A program made the position numbers and the translations under genes. 33,404 nucleotides of DNA from Flavobacteriales bacterium (GTDB lineage: Bacteria > Bacteroidota > Bacteroidia > Flavobacteriales_F > PHOS-HE28), in the NCBI GenBank assembly GCA_017987115.1, contig JAGNUG010000001.1:1-33404 (forward strand). Direction: 5' to 3'. Below are positions 1 through 9,100 of the stretch, in pieces; position 1 is the first letter of the stretch, and each line of letters begins with the position of its first letter. Under the pieces are notes generated by a model. That model did no database searches. It was not told the DNA's origin and saw only the letters and a program-made list of their open reading frames with translations.

Positions 1-340
1 TAAGGTCCTTGATCACTGGAAATGCTTCTGCACGCCATGGCTCCACATGAATGGTGTCGCCATCGTTGAATTTGCGCATGTGCAATTGACATGTGGTAAT
101 GCCACGTCCTGGGCCATGCGCTTCTCCATCAATGAACAAACTGCAACTTCCGCAGATCCCTTCGCGACAATCGTGATCGAACGCTATCGGGTCATCGCCT
201 TTGCGCACAAGGTCGTCATTCAACACGTCCAACATTTCAAGGAATGACATATCCTCAGATACATCGTTCACCGGATAGTTAACGATCTTTCCCTTGTCCT
301 TCGGGCCATTCTGGCGCCAGATCTTAAGGTTTAGTTTCAT
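1..340 (-). CDS. sdhB: Succinate dehydrogenase/fumarate reductase iron-sulfur subunit, N-terminal part (cut by window edge)
   Basis: This is the electron-transfer subunit of complex II, which passes electrons from the FAD of SdhA through Fe-S clusters to the membrane subunit. About 113 N-terminal residues are present and the rest lies beyond base 1. The plant-type ferredoxin [2Fe-2S] ligands are visible as Cys58, Cys63 and Cys66 in CREGICGSC, and Cys84 in TTCQLH. The start chosen is the ATG at 340 (MKLNLKIW), which matches the usual family start. An in-frame ATG at 349 would add only three residues (MGN), and neither has a clear ribosome binding site. It is the third gene of sdhC-sdhA-sdhB, 88 bases downstream of sdhA, and that spacer holds a perfect palindrome. 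The family call is very safe. Confidence 0.95.
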   Translation of the reverse strand, partial: MKLNLKIWRQNGPKDKGKIVNYPVNDVSEDMSFLEMLDVLNDDLVRKGDDPIAFDHDCREGICGSCSLFIDGEAHGPGRGITTCQLHMRKFNDGDTIHVEPWRAEAFPVIKDL

Positions 341-377
341 GTTGCCCATGGTGCTTTACTGTCTTGTTGTGCCGTGT

Positions 378-397
378 GTCGACCCCGTTGGGTCGAC
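378..397. repeat. GTCGACCC/GGGTCGAC palindrome in the sdhA-sdhB spacer
   Basis: Arms GTCGACCC (378-385) and GGGTCGAC (390-397) are perfect 8-base inverted repeats around a 4-base loop CGTT. The same arms recur at 31908-31926 between sufC and sufD with a 3-base loop. In both places the element lies between co-directional genes of one operon. It could fold as an RNA hairpin, for example an mRNA processing or partial termination site, or be a member of a dispersed REP-like family. Function is not known. Confidence 0.75.
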
Positions 398-428
398 GCT
401 ACGGATGCGGCGGGTAATACTGTGCGTC

Positions 429-2429
429 CTATTTGTACGAACGTTGTGTCAACTTGACCACGTCGAATTTCATTTCCTCTTTGTGGCGATTGGATGTTCC
501 AGGGTCGCCGGTCCATTCCCAAGCAGCTGCGTGTGCAAAGTTCTCATCGTCACGCATGGCTTCACCTTCTTCGGTCTGATACTCCTCGCGGAAGTGACCA
601 CCACAGCTTTCATTCCGCTCCAATGCATCCTTGCACATCAATTCTCCAAGCTCCAGAAAATCGGCTACGCGGCCTGCTTTTTCCAATTCCTGGTTGAAGG
701 CATTTGCTTTCCCAGTGACACGAACGTCTTTCCAGAATTCCTCGCGGATCTGGCGGATCTCAACAATGGCTTCTTTCAACCCTTTCGCGTTACGCGCCAT
801 ACCGCACTTCTCCCACATCACCTTGCCCAACCTTCGATGAAAATCATCTACGGGCTTGGTGCCTTTGTTGTTCATGAAATGGCTGATCCGATCCGTAACC
901 GCTTTCTCTGCTTCATCGAACGCGAGGCTATTCGTGTCGATAGCACCAGTACGGATATCGTCAGCGAGGTAATCGCCAACGGTGTAGGGCACAACGAAAT
1001 AACCATCGGCCAAGCCTTGCATCAATGCCGATGCACCTAAGCGATTGGCACCGTGGTCACTGAAATTCGCCTCACCCAAACAGAACAGACCAGGAACGGT
1101 AGTTTGTAAATTGTAATCCACCCAGAGGCCGCCCATTGTGTAGTGGACCGCAGGGTAGATCTTCATGGCGTGCAAGTAAGGATCCTCGCCAACGATGTTC
1201 TCGTACATGTCGAAGAGGTTACCATACTTCTCGCTCACAACTGCGGTACCCAACTCCTTGATCTTCTCGGCCGAAGGGTTCTCCAAATTCTGGATATTGG
1301 CCTGTAATTTTCCGTAACGCTCAATGGCAGCGCCGAAGTCCAGATAAACGGCTTCACCGGTCTTGTTCACGCCGTAGCCGGCATCGCAACGCTCTTTTGC
1401 AGCTCGGCTTGCAACATCACGTGGTACCAGATTACCGAAGGCAGGGTAACGGCGCTCCAAGTAGTAATCGCGGTCCGCCTCAGCAATGTCGTTACCCTTC
1501 TTACGACCTTCGCGAATGGCTTTAGCATCTTCGAGGTTCTTTGGCACCCAGATCCTCCCATCGTTGCGCAATGACTCGGACATCAACGTCAGCTTGCTCT
1601 GATGCGTACCACTCACAGGTATGCACGTCGGATGGATCTGCGTATAGCAGGGGTTTGCCATGTACGCACCGCGTTTGTGTGCTTTCCATGCCGCAGTTAC
1701 GTTACTACCCATGGCATTCGTGCTCAAGAAGAATACGTTGCCATAGCCACCTGTGCAAAGTAGAACTGCATGCGCACCGTGGCGTTCAATTTCACCTGTG
1801 ATCAAGTTACGGGCAATAATTCCGCGTGCTTTTCCATCCACAACAACCACATCCAGCATTTCGTGACGGTCGAACATCTTCACGGCGCCCTTACCAACTT
1901 GGCGCATAAGCGCACTATACGCTCCAAGCAACAACTGTTGTCCGGTCTGGCCACGTGCATAGAATGTGCGACTTACTTGCACGCCACCAAAACTGCGGTT
2001 GTCCAATAATCCACCGTAATCACGCGCGAATGGAACGCCTTGAGCAACACATTGATCAATGATGTTAGCGCTTACCTCGGCAAGCCGATACACATTGGCT
2101 TCACGGGCACGATAGTCACCACCTTTGACGGTATCGTAGAATAGACGGAAGGTGCTATCGCCATCGTTCTGGTAGTTCTTCGCTGCATTGATCCCGCCCT
2201 GCGCAGCAATGCTATGTGCACGTCTGGCGCTGTCCTGAAAACAGAACGCCTTTACGTTGTAGCCCATTTCAGCCAGCGATGCAGCAGCTGCACCTCCGGC
2301 AAGACCGGTGCCAACAACGATCACATCGATCCGGCGCTTATTCGCTGGTGCGACAATACGGATGTGGTCCTTGTGCTCGGTCCACTTCTTCTCGATCGGG
2401 CCTTCGGGGATCTTACTCTCGAGTTTCAT
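429..2429 (-). CDS. sdhA: Succinate dehydrogenase/fumarate reductase flavoprotein subunit
   Basis: This catalytic subunit of complex II oxidises succinate to fumarate on the cytoplasmic face, or runs in reverse, using covalently bound FAD. It has 666 residues, longer than the roughly 590 of E. coli SdhA, as is usual for the Bacteroidota type. The dinucleotide-binding motif GTGLAGG is at residues 40-46. The FAD-linking histidine is His72 in AHSIAAQGG. Further conserved elements are HPTCIPVSG (266-274), PRDVASR with the catalytic arginine (336-342), HYTMGG (429-434) and [10 protein letters not shown] (460-469). It lies 52 bases after sdhC and 88 bases before sdhB on the same strand, so the three are probably co-transcribed. 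A long plus-strand reading frame inside it is a composition shadow. Confidence 0.97.
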   Translation of the reverse strand: MKLESKIPEGPIEKKWTEHKDHIRIVAPANKRRIDVIVVGTGLAGGAAAASLAEMGYNVKAFCFQDSARRAHSIAAQGGINAAKNYQNDGDSTFRLFYDTVKGGDYRAREANVYRLAEVSANIIDQCVAQGVPFARDYGGLLDNRSFGGVQVSRTFYARGQTGQQLLLGAYSALMRQVGKGAVKMFDRHEMLDVVVVDGKARGIIARNLITGEIERHGAHAVLLCTGGYGNVFFLSTNAMGSNVTAAWKAHKRGAYMANPCYTQIHPTCIPVSGTHQSKLTLMSESLRNDGRIWVPKNLEDAKAIREGRKKGNDIAEADRDYYLERRYPAFGNLVPRDVASRAAKERCDAGYGVNKTGEAVYLDFGAAIERYGKLQANIQNLENPSAEKIKELGTAVVSEKYGNLFDMYENIVGEDPYLHAMKIYPAVHYTMGGLWVDYNLQTTVPGLFCLGEANFSDHGANRLGASALMQGLADGYFVVPYTVGDYLADDIRTGAIDTNSLAFDEAEKAVTDRISHFMNNKGTKPVDDFHRRLGKVMWEKCGMARNAKGLKEAIVEIRQIREEFWKDVRVTGKANAFNQELEKAGRVADFLELGELMCKDALERNESCGGHFREEYQTEEGEAMRDDENFAHAAAWEWTGDPGTSNRHKEEMKFDVVKLTQRSYK

Positions 2430-2481
2430 TCTTTGAACGGTTGTCAGTTGTTTCTTGTCATTTGATAAGGAATACCCTTTT

Positions 2482-3165
2482 CTACTTTATCCAACCGAGG
2501 AACATGGTAATTGGCATCAATGCGAAAACAAATGGAACTATAATACTGAATGCGGTACCGGTCGCGGCAATGATCGGATTATACCGTTTGTGGTTCAGAC
2601 CAAGACTCTGGAATGCGCTCTTGAAACCGTGCAACAAATGCCAGAAAAGACTTATACACCCAAGCACATAGACCAGCACAACGATAGGATTCTGAAAGAT
2701 CTCGACCATTACAGCAAATAGGTTCTCTTGCCCTTCCGCATCAAGACCGTATTCGTGCAAGCCCGTAAAGCGGCTCTTCACCCAAAAATGCCAGAGATGG
2801 ACGATCAGGAACAAAAGGATCAAACTGCCTAGTATACCCATGCTTGCGCTGTACCAAGTGCGATTAGCACTCCCCTTTTCCATGGCATACTTCACTGGAC
2901 GTGCAGCGTGGTTCTGGCGCCACAATAGTAGGCCATCAACGACGTGTGCGATCAACCCCAAAAAGAGAACGATCTCCATGGTACGGATAAGGATATTGGT
3001 ACCGAAGAAATGTGCCACACTGTTGAATGTTACGCCACCATCGTTATAGAAGATCATGGCATTCACAGTTGCATGAACCACTAGGAAGGTGATCAAAAAA
3101 ATGCCCGTCAGGGCCATCCAATACTTCTTTGCGAGTGACGAGCCGAATAGTCCTGTAGATGCCAT
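2482..3165 (-). CDS. sdhC: Succinate dehydrogenase cytochrome b558 membrane subunit
   Basis: This is the membrane anchor of complex II, expected to bind two b hemes and the quinone site. It has 227 residues with five hydrophobic helices. The histidines placed like the heme ligands of the single-subunit b558 type (Wolinella FrdC, B. subtilis SdhC) are His31, His74, His123 and His176 or His179. The frame stays open upstream to 3252. I chose the ATG at 3165 ([14 protein letters not shown]) because family members begin at this point, and because a perfect TAnnTTTG promoter box lies at 3208-3215, inside the would-be extension. It is the first gene of the sdhCAB operon and is divergent from the aminopeptidase gene. 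Confidence 0.93.
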   Translation of the reverse strand: MASTGLFGSSLAKKYWMALTGIFLITFLVVHATVNAMIFYNDGGVTFNSVAHFFGTNILIRTMEIVLFLGLIAHVVDGLLLWRQNHAARPVKYAMEKGSANRTWYSASMGILGSLILLFLIVHLWHFWVKSRFTGLHEYGLDAEGQENLFAVMVEIFQNPIVVLVYVLGCISLFWHLLHGFKSAFQSLGLNHKRYNPIIAATGTAFSIIVPFVFALMPITMFLGWIK

Positions 3166-3207
3166 GCCGATGCGTTGTTGAACGGAATTGCGCCGTTCGG
3201 TGGTCGG

Positions 3208-3215
3208 CAAAAGTA
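3208..3215 (-). promoter_or_regulatory. Bacteroidota -7 box TACTTTTG for the sdhCAB operon
   Basis: Read on the minus strand, TACTTTTG matches the Bacteroidota -7 consensus TAnnTTTG exactly and lies 42 bases upstream of the sdhC ATG. No convincing TTTG -33 element is seen 19-21 bases further upstream. The position fits a short leader for sdhC and argues against any start codon upstream of 3208. Confidence 0.55.
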
Positions 3216-3354
3216 AGGGGTGGACGGTTGGGGAGAACATGAAAGAGATCATGTTTTACACCGAGTGATGGGAATCCTTGGAGTTAGTTACACTTTACCG
3301 CGGATGAATCGATAATGGTCCGATCTCGGGTCAATGCCTTTCACATCGGCTACC

Positions 3355-3362
3355 TACCTTCG
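3355..3362 (+). promoter_or_regulatory. Candidate -7 box TACCTTCG directly before the aminopeptidase start
   Basis: TACCTTCG differs from TAnnTTTG by one base and ends 4 bases before the ATG at 3367. If used, the transcript would be leaderless or nearly so. The minus-strand genes thiL and the WYL regulator show similar arrangements. Confidence 0.35.
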
Positions 3363-3366
3363 CAGC

Positions 3367-4674
3367 ATGCGTTACACACCCCTCAAAGCCACTACCTACC
3401 GCGAACATCGAGCACGTTTCTGCAAGGCAATGGTGGAAGGTGGACTTGCCACCTTCCACAGCAATGACATCATGCCAACGAGTGCAGATGGTTCCATGCC
3501 GTTCAAACAAGCTACGGATATCATGTACCTTACGGGCATCGACCAGGAGGAGAGCATTTTGTTGTTATTCCCGAATGCACAAGATCCCAAGGACCGTGAG
3601 ATCCTTTTCGTTCGTGAGACCAATGACCACATCGCTGTATGGGAAGGTGCTAAATTCACCAAGCAAGAAGCAACGGATCTTAGCGGGGTTGCAACGGTTC
3701 TCTGGACCAGCGCTTATGAAGCTACATTGAAACGACTTGTGCCACAGTGCGATAGCCTCTACCAGAACAGCAATGAACACCTACGTCAAGGCAACGAAGT
3801 GGAAACGCGTGAGGAACGTTACAATAAGAAATTACGAATTCAGTTTCCATTACATGCGGTAAAGCGAAGTGCACCGATCATGCACCGCATCCGCAGTGTA
3901 AAAACTGCAGAAGAGATCGCGCAGATGCGAAAAGCGGTTGCTATTACCGGCAAGGCCTTTGCGCGTGTCTGTGACTTCATCAAGCCGGGTGTTATGGAGT
4001 ATGAGATCGAGGCCGAGATCACGCACGAATTCCTGCGGAACGGCTCACGTGGACATGCATACACACCAATACTTGCCAGTGGATACAATGCCTGTGTGTT
4101 GCATTACATAACAAATGATCAGAAGTGCAAGGACGGCGATGTGATCCTGATGGACTTCGGTTGTGAATACGGAGGATATGCAAGTGACCTATCGCGCAGC
4201 ATCCCGGTGAACGGCAGGTATACCAAAAGGCAACGTGCGGTGTACGATGCCGTATTGCGTGTAAAAACCGCTGCTACAAAGTTGCTCCGCCCCGGCACCA
4301 TGCTCGGTGAATACCACAAGGAAGTGGGCAAGTTGATGGAGAAAGAATTGTTAGCGTTGAAACTGATCGATAAGACCGACATCAAGAACCAGGACCCTGC
4401 ATGGCCGGCCTACAAAAAGTACTTCATGCACGGCACCAGTCACTTCATTGGTCTCGATGTGCATGATGTGGGCCTATGGAACGAACCGATCAAAGAAGGC
4501 ATGTGCTTCACGGTGGAACCCGGCATCTACGTTCCTAAGGAGAATCTGGGGATCCGCATAGAGAACGATATTCTGGTAACCAAGAAAGGCCATGATGATC
4601 TGTTCAAGGATATTCCGCAAGAGGCGGAGGCTATTGAAGAGATGATGAATTCAGGAAAGAAAGGAAAGAAGTGA
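3367..4674 (+). CDS. pepP: Xaa-Pro aminopeptidase (M24B, PepP type)
   Basis: This cytosolic metallopeptidase removes N-terminal residues that precede proline. It has 435 residues: an N-terminal creatinase-like domain (about 1-170, including NSNDIMPTSADG-like sequence) and a C-terminal pita-bread catalytic domain. The two-metal ligands can be read as Asp263, Asp274, His359, Glu384 and Glu399. They occur in LMDFG, YASDLS, GTSHFIG, TVEPGIY and IRIEND, with spacing close to E. coli PepP. An in-frame ATG at 3334 would add 11 residues; I chose 3367 because homologues begin MRY-P and a promoter-like box sits at 3355-3362. The lysine-rich tail is unremarkable. It is monocistronic and divergent from sdhC. 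Confidence 0.93.
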   Translation: MRYTPLKATTYREHRARFCKAMVEGGLATFHSNDIMPTSADGSMPFKQATDIMYLTGIDQEESILLLFPNAQDPKDREILFVRETNDHIAVWEGAKFTKQEATDLSGVATVLWTSAYEATLKRLVPQCDSLYQNSNEHLRQGNEVETREERYNKKLRIQFPLHAVKRSAPIMHRIRSVKTAEEIAQMRKAVAITGKAFARVCDFIKPGVMEYEIEAEITHEFLRNGSRGHAYTPILASGYNACVLHYITNDQKCKDGDVILMDFGCEYGGYASDLSRSIPVNGRYTKRQRAVYDAVLRVKTAATKLLRPGTMLGEYHKEVGKLMEKELLALKLIDKTDIKNQDPAWPAYKKYFMHGTSHFIGLDVHDVGLWNEPIKEGMCFTVEPGIYVPKENLGIRIENDILVTKKGHDDLFKDIPQEAEAIEEMMNSGKKGKK

Positions 4675-4791
4675 AGCTTGGCCGTAACAGAACACAGAAA
4701 ACGCTGATAGAATTGACAAACGGGAATCTTAGAAGCTAACAGACAATAGGTTCGTGCACAGCATTTCGCAATTGATAAGACACAAAAAAAA

Positions 4792-4819
4792 GCCCGGTCA
4801 GTTCCTCAACTGACCGGGC
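4792..4819 (-). terminator. Strong intrinsic terminator acting on the minus strand
   Basis: GCCCGGTCAGTT (4792-4803) and AACTGACCGGGC (4808-4819) form a perfect 12-bp stem with a 4-base loop. Read on the minus strand, it is followed at once by a run of eight T (the A run at 4784-4791). On the plus strand no T run follows, so it does not terminate the aminopeptidase transcript. The only candidate upstream on the minus strand is the small unit starting near 4992. Confidence 0.9.
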
Positions 4820-4897
4820 AACCACCAAACCAAAAATCCAAAAAACAAGGGGCGCTCAACTCCCTTTATTGTTGCGGGCAGGTTACCCGCGTTTCAT

Positions 4898-4966
4898 TCA
4901 ACTACCTTGGTCGTTAAAGATCCAGAGGTTCGTGTTCGAAGTCGTATTCAAGTTCGTAGTTTTCAT
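4898..4966 (-). CDS. Possible 22-residue small protein or leader peptide
   Basis: A minus-strand ORF of 22 codons begins MKTTNLNTTS and ends LWIFNDQGS, with TGA at 4898-4900. It is rich in Asn and Thr and has no membrane segment. It lies 32 bases downstream of a TAGCTTTG promoter box and about 80 bases upstream of a strong terminator. Downstream of its stop are two small predicted hairpins: GCGGG/CCCGC around 4875-4891, and an AAGGG/CCCTT pair just before the T-rich stretch near 4840. No downstream gene on this strand could be controlled by attenuation, because the next one leftward is convergent. It may be a genuine small protein, a chance ORF inside a small RNA, or a dual-function RNA. I do not recognise a family. 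Confidence 0.4.
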   Translation of the reverse strand: MKTTNLNTTSNTNLWIFNDQGS

Positions 4967-4998
4967 CGCAACGAGGGGGTTTTGATTTCTTACTTGAC

Positions 4999-5029
4999 CA
5001 AAGCTACGCCTATGTCCAGTTGCATAAAA
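4999..5029 (-). promoter_or_regulatory. Candidate promoter TTTT-N19-TAGCTTTG
   Basis: On the minus strand TAGCTTTG (4999-5006) fits TAnnTTTG perfectly. TTTT (5026-5029) sits exactly 19 bases upstream where TTTG is expected. It points into the short ORF and terminator described for this spacer. Confidence 0.55.
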
Positions 5030-5070
5030 GTGGTGAACGAGCAACGGCGGATGTCAATGAATGAACGGTA

Positions 5071-5154
5071 CGCGCCCTACGGTCGTATTGCTCGCTTTGC
5101 TCGATTCCTGATTCCTGATCGCGCCCTGCGGTCGTATTGCTGATTCCTGATTCC
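5071..5154. repeat. Imperfect direct repeat in the spacer before the response regulator
   Basis: Copy 1 has CGCGCCCTACGGTCGTATT at 5071-5089 with GATTCCTGATTCC at 5103-5115. Copy 2 has CGCGCCCTGCGGTCGTATT at 5120-5138 with GATTCCTGATTCC at 5142-5154. The copies differ by one base in the first block and by a 10-base insertion between the blocks. The rest of 5030-5254 holds no convincing gene. A plus-strand frame across it is an artefact of the repeat. Confidence 0.75.
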
Positions 5155-5254
5155 GGAATTTAAAGATACCGTTGCTGAGCCACGACCAACCGTTCACTGG
5201 TCTAACCATTCCTACTACATTGCACGATCTATCTTATCCCCAAATCTGAACACC

Positions 5255-6007
5255 ATGGCATTGCGCGCACTGATCGTAGATGATGAAGCCGACGCACGGG
5301 AAAACCTGCGGATGATGCTTGAAGCCCACTGCCCGGAAGTGGAGGTCGTGGGCGTTGCGGCAAGCGCACCGGAAGCACGGGATAAGATCAAAGAGCTACA
5401 ACCCAATGCGCTCTTCCTGGATATAAAAATGCCCGGAGAGGATGGTTTCTCGCTGTTGACGTCGATCGCAGAACTTGATCTTCCCGTGGTCTTTACTACG
5501 GCATACGATGAATTCGCATTGAAGGCTTTCAAACAGAATGCATTGGGCTATTTGGAAAAACCGATCGATATTGATGAATTGCACCGGGCAGTGAAAATGC
5601 TCATGAAGCAAACGGGTGAACTGGGATCAACTACCCCATCCGCGATCGCAGCATTGATGAAGGACCCGGCATCACCTTTGAGCAACAGGGTTGCTATACC
5701 TGGCCGCGACGGGTTGGTCCTACTAAAGCACAAGGACATCTTGTATTTGGAAGCCAACGATAGTTACACGACCATCCATACCGTAGATGGCAAACGTTCG
5801 GTCAGCAGCAAGCATATTCGTGTGTTCGAGATGAACTTGGACCCAAAAAGTTTCTTCAGGGTGCACAAATCCTATATTGTAAACCTCTCTCACCTTAAAG
5901 AATTCAGTCGCGCTGAAGGAAATATGGCAGTGCTGGACAATGGAGCATTGGTGCCTGTTTCCCGGAGAAGATTACCGGACTTCCTCGCGTTGATCAATAC
6001 GTTCTAG
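5255..6007 (+). CDS. LytTR-family response regulator
   Basis: This cytoplasmic DNA-binding response regulator of the AlgR/LytR type has 250 residues. The receiver domain (about 1-120) has acidic residues Asp9 and Asp10, phosphoacceptor Asp56 in LFLDIKMPG, Thr81/Thr82 and Lys102 in EKPID. The C-terminal LytTR domain (about 148-247) carries the typical YLEANDSYTTIHT, FFRVHKSYIVNL and VPVSRRR segments. It is followed after 128 bases by a LytS-type histidine kinase gene, an unambiguous cognate pair by position and domain type. Its target genes cannot be told from the window; LytTR proteins usually bind pairs of short direct repeats. Confidence 0.95.
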   Translation: MALRALIVDDEADARENLRMMLEAHCPEVEVVGVAASAPEARDKIKELQPNALFLDIKMPGEDGFSLLTSIAELDLPVVFTTAYDEFALKAFKQNALGYLEKPIDIDELHRAVKMLMKQTGELGSTTPSAIAALMKDPASPLSNRVAIPGRDGLVLLKHKDILYLEANDSYTTIHTVDGKRSVSSKHIRVFEMNLDPKSFFRVHKSYIVNLSHLKEFSRAEGNMAVLDNGALVPVSRRRLPDFLALINTF

Positions 6008-6135
6008 GAGACTGATGGTTGCTGGTAATTGTTTGGGCATTTCCAAGAACCTTGATCGATCGGTTGGAATAACTTAGCGTTGTTGTAGCGATACAACGTG
6101 CACCTCACTTACTTTTCCGCTAGTTTCAGCAACGC

Positions 6136-9100
6136 ATGTTCAGAATCGGTCGAAGTATGTCGATCATGAAAAAATGGATCTCAGCATTCGATCTCACCGT
6201 GAATGGAGGTCTATTCTCATGCGTTTTTAGGTTCATACTTGCGTTTGCGATCCTCAATGTATGCGGCCCTGGTCTTTTCGCCCAACAATACGCCTTTACG
6301 CAAGTAACACCCAGTGACGGTCTTGCACAGAGTCAAGTGCGGACCATTGCCCAGGATGGCCGGGGCTATTTATGGTTCGGAACACTCGGTGGCGCGAGCC
6401 GATTTGACGGTGCGCGATTCCTGAACTATTCGTTGCAAGATGGATTGCCGGATGCCCAAGTGAGCGCAATGTCCATTGATGGCGATGGTAATTTGTGGAT
6501 GGGTTGCGGTGCAACCATTGTGCATCGCAATGGCCTCACTTGGATCAACGAACCATTACCCAAAAGCAATGGGGGCGCCAGGATCCAGAGCATGGTCTTT
6601 TCCGGAAATGGAAAGCTTTATACCGGAACGGATGGCGGTGGATTATGGGTGCGTGACTCGGATGGGATCCACGCCGTGGAAGGTTATCCAACAGATACCG
6701 CGGCCAGCATACGTTCCTTATTAGCACTGAGCGATGGTCGATTGTTGATCGGATTGCGCAATGGTCTCTTGCTTTGGGATAATGGCCAATGCAAGCGCGT
6801 CGTACTTAATGCGGATGAACCCGAAGCAATTTCCGCCTTGGCGGAAGGCGCGGACGGATCTTGGTGGGTCGGCACATACTTGGATGGTCTGTTCCGTATG
6901 GAACCGAACGGTGTACTGACCCATTTCAGCGAAGAAACCGGCCTGATGCGAAATAACGTTCGGAGCATTTTGGTAGACAGGACCGGGCGTGTATGGGTCG
7001 GAACGAAGTTGGGATTGAATGTCTTCGACGGTGACCGTATACGGGTATTCACCATTCACCAAGGCATGCCGAACGACAATATTTATTGCTCGTTCCAGGA
7101 TAATGAAGGGAATATCTGGTTCGGAACGGATGGCGCCGGTGCCATCAGATTCCTAGGTGATCGTTTCGTGACCTATACGGTAAAGGACGGTATGTGCAGT
7201 GACCTGGTGATGACCATTGTTGCCGATGGCCAAGGTGATCGCTGGCTAGGAACTTATGACAACGGTGTTTGTCGCATGGATGGAATGGCGATCGTCACCA
7301 CCCGGGAGGGATTACCGAACAACACGATATGGTGCGGACTAAAGGATAGGAACGATGCGCTTTGGTTCGGAACGAACGAAGGCCTCGCAAAGATCGAACG
7401 AGGTGTTCCAGTTCTACTTCCTCCGAAAATAGCAATGCCCGAACTACGCATCCTGTCACTTTTGGAGGATGCGCAAGGTCGTATCTGGTGTGGAACTCGT
7501 GAAGGGTTGGCCGTTGTAAATCCCGACGGAACTACGAAAAGATACCCGGCCGGAACAAATGGACCTGGACGAAGCATACGCGGGATCATTGCCGATAAGA
7601 AAGGCCGACTGTGGTTCGGCTCAGATCATGGGATCGGTGTTCTTAACGGCAACGCGTTCGGTAAATATGGGGTCAAAGATGGTCTCTGCGATAGCACTGT
7701 ACAATGTTTGTTGCACGACGACGATGGCAGATTATGGATCGGCACCAACAACGGTCTTTCCTGTTTCGAGTCTGGCAAATTCAGGACCTTTCGTTTCGCT
7801 ACGGATTTCGGATCGAATTTTTTTGGTCTGCTTCAATACGATCAAACCGGAAGAATATGGGCAGGGACCAACAATGGGCTATTCCTCTTTCAACCAGATA
7901 GCCTACTGAATGATCCTTTGGCCTACGAACACATAACGAGGAGCGCTGGCCTGGTCAATCTGGAATTCAATTTGAACGCTGGATATCTGGATGATAATGG
8001 CCGGTTATTTCTGGGTAGCGCAGGCGGACTGGTATTTCATGATACCCGCCGTTACCCGAACTCTCCTGTCGTAAAGGCACCTCAAGTACACATAACCGGA
8101 GTGCGCTCATTCCTTCAACAGACGGATTGGAGCAAGCAAAGCGACAGTATCTCGCCAAAAGGTCTGCCCATCGGACTGGACCTTGAATACCGAAAGAATT
8201 ACCTCACATTCGATTATACCGGCATAAGCCTCAGCGATCCGGACCGGGTGCAATACCGTTACAGACTTGAAGGATTCGACCCCGATTGGCTACCCGTGAC
8301 CGATGCACGTTTCGCCAGCTATAGCAACTTGCCGAACGGAGAGTATACGTTCCAGGTCATTGCTGCGGTAGGTGATAAGGACTGGAGTGCCCCAGACACG
8401 TTCACATTCAGCATTGCTCCGCCTTTCTGGTTACGTTGGTGGTTCTTCTTGACCGTTGCGACCGTAATTGCTGCAGCAGCATATGGCGTTATCCACGCTC
8501 GCTCTTTAGTGCGCCAACGCCACGAACGAACGCGCCAATTGATGTTGAGATCACGCATGTTGCAATTGGAACAACAAGCACTGAATTCCAATATGAACCG
8601 CCATTTCGTATTCAATGCGCTGAATAGTATCCAATACCATATCAATAAGCAGGACCGGGAGACCGCTAGCCGCTACTTGAGCAGCTTTGCGAAGCTGATC
8701 CGTAAAAATCTGGATGCCAGCCAAAGCGATACGACGACATTGGAAGAAGAACTGGAACGACTGGAACTTTACCTCACCCTGGAGCACATGCGCTTCAAAG
8801 ACAAATTCCGCTATGAAATTATCGTTGCTCCTGATGTGAACACGGCGGAAGTAAGACTTCCAGCTATGATGTTACAGCCCTATGTGGAGAACAGCATTTG
8901 GCATGGAATACTGCCAATGGAAGATCAGGGATTGGTCCGTATTGAAGTCTCCAAGGCGCGTCCAGGACGGGTCCTTGTGCGCATAGATGATGATGGAATC
9001 GGATTTGATCGAAGTATGGAGAATAAAGAGAAGAACGACCATATATCCCGCGGGATCGAGATCACCAAGGGTCGAGCGGACGTCCTTAGGAAACTGGATC

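Larger units (their letters stand above)
4783..4993 (-). ncRNA. Candidate orphan small transcript (sRNA or small-protein mRNA)
   Basis: The extent is inferred from a promoter box at 4999-5006 and a terminator at 4792-4819, giving a transcript of roughly 210 nt on the minus strand. It contains a 22-codon ORF (4898-4966), a GCGGG/CCCGC stem-loop, a G/U-rich single-stranded stretch (about 4820-4845) and the terminator hairpin. No gene follows it on the same strand. The combination is typical of a stand-alone small RNA locus, but no known Rfam class was recognised by eye. Confidence 0.5.

Noticed and set aside
294-1040. 248-codon plus-strand open frame opposite sdhA and the sdhA-sdhB spacer
   Set aside because: It lies antisense to an unambiguous sdhA and shows no domain or signal; it is a codon-composition shadow.
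3166-3252. 29-residue N-terminal extension of the SdhC frame
   Set aside because: A perfect TAnnTTTG box lies inside it at 3208-3215, and SdhC proteins begin near [10 protein letters not shown].
4792-4819. Terminator for the plus-strand aminopeptidase transcript
   Set aside because: The hairpin has no T run on the plus strand and sits 117 bases after the stop; the T run is on the minus-strand side.
4907-5143. 78-codon plus-strand frame in the long spacer
   Set aside because: It has a TTG start, spans the direct repeat and is antisense to the promoter and ORF of the small unit; the composition does not look coding.
6136-8060. Tandem DNA repeat within the kinase gene
   Set aside because: The periodicity is at protein level (propeller blades with W-x-G-T); the DNA copies are too diverged to be a nucleotide repeat.
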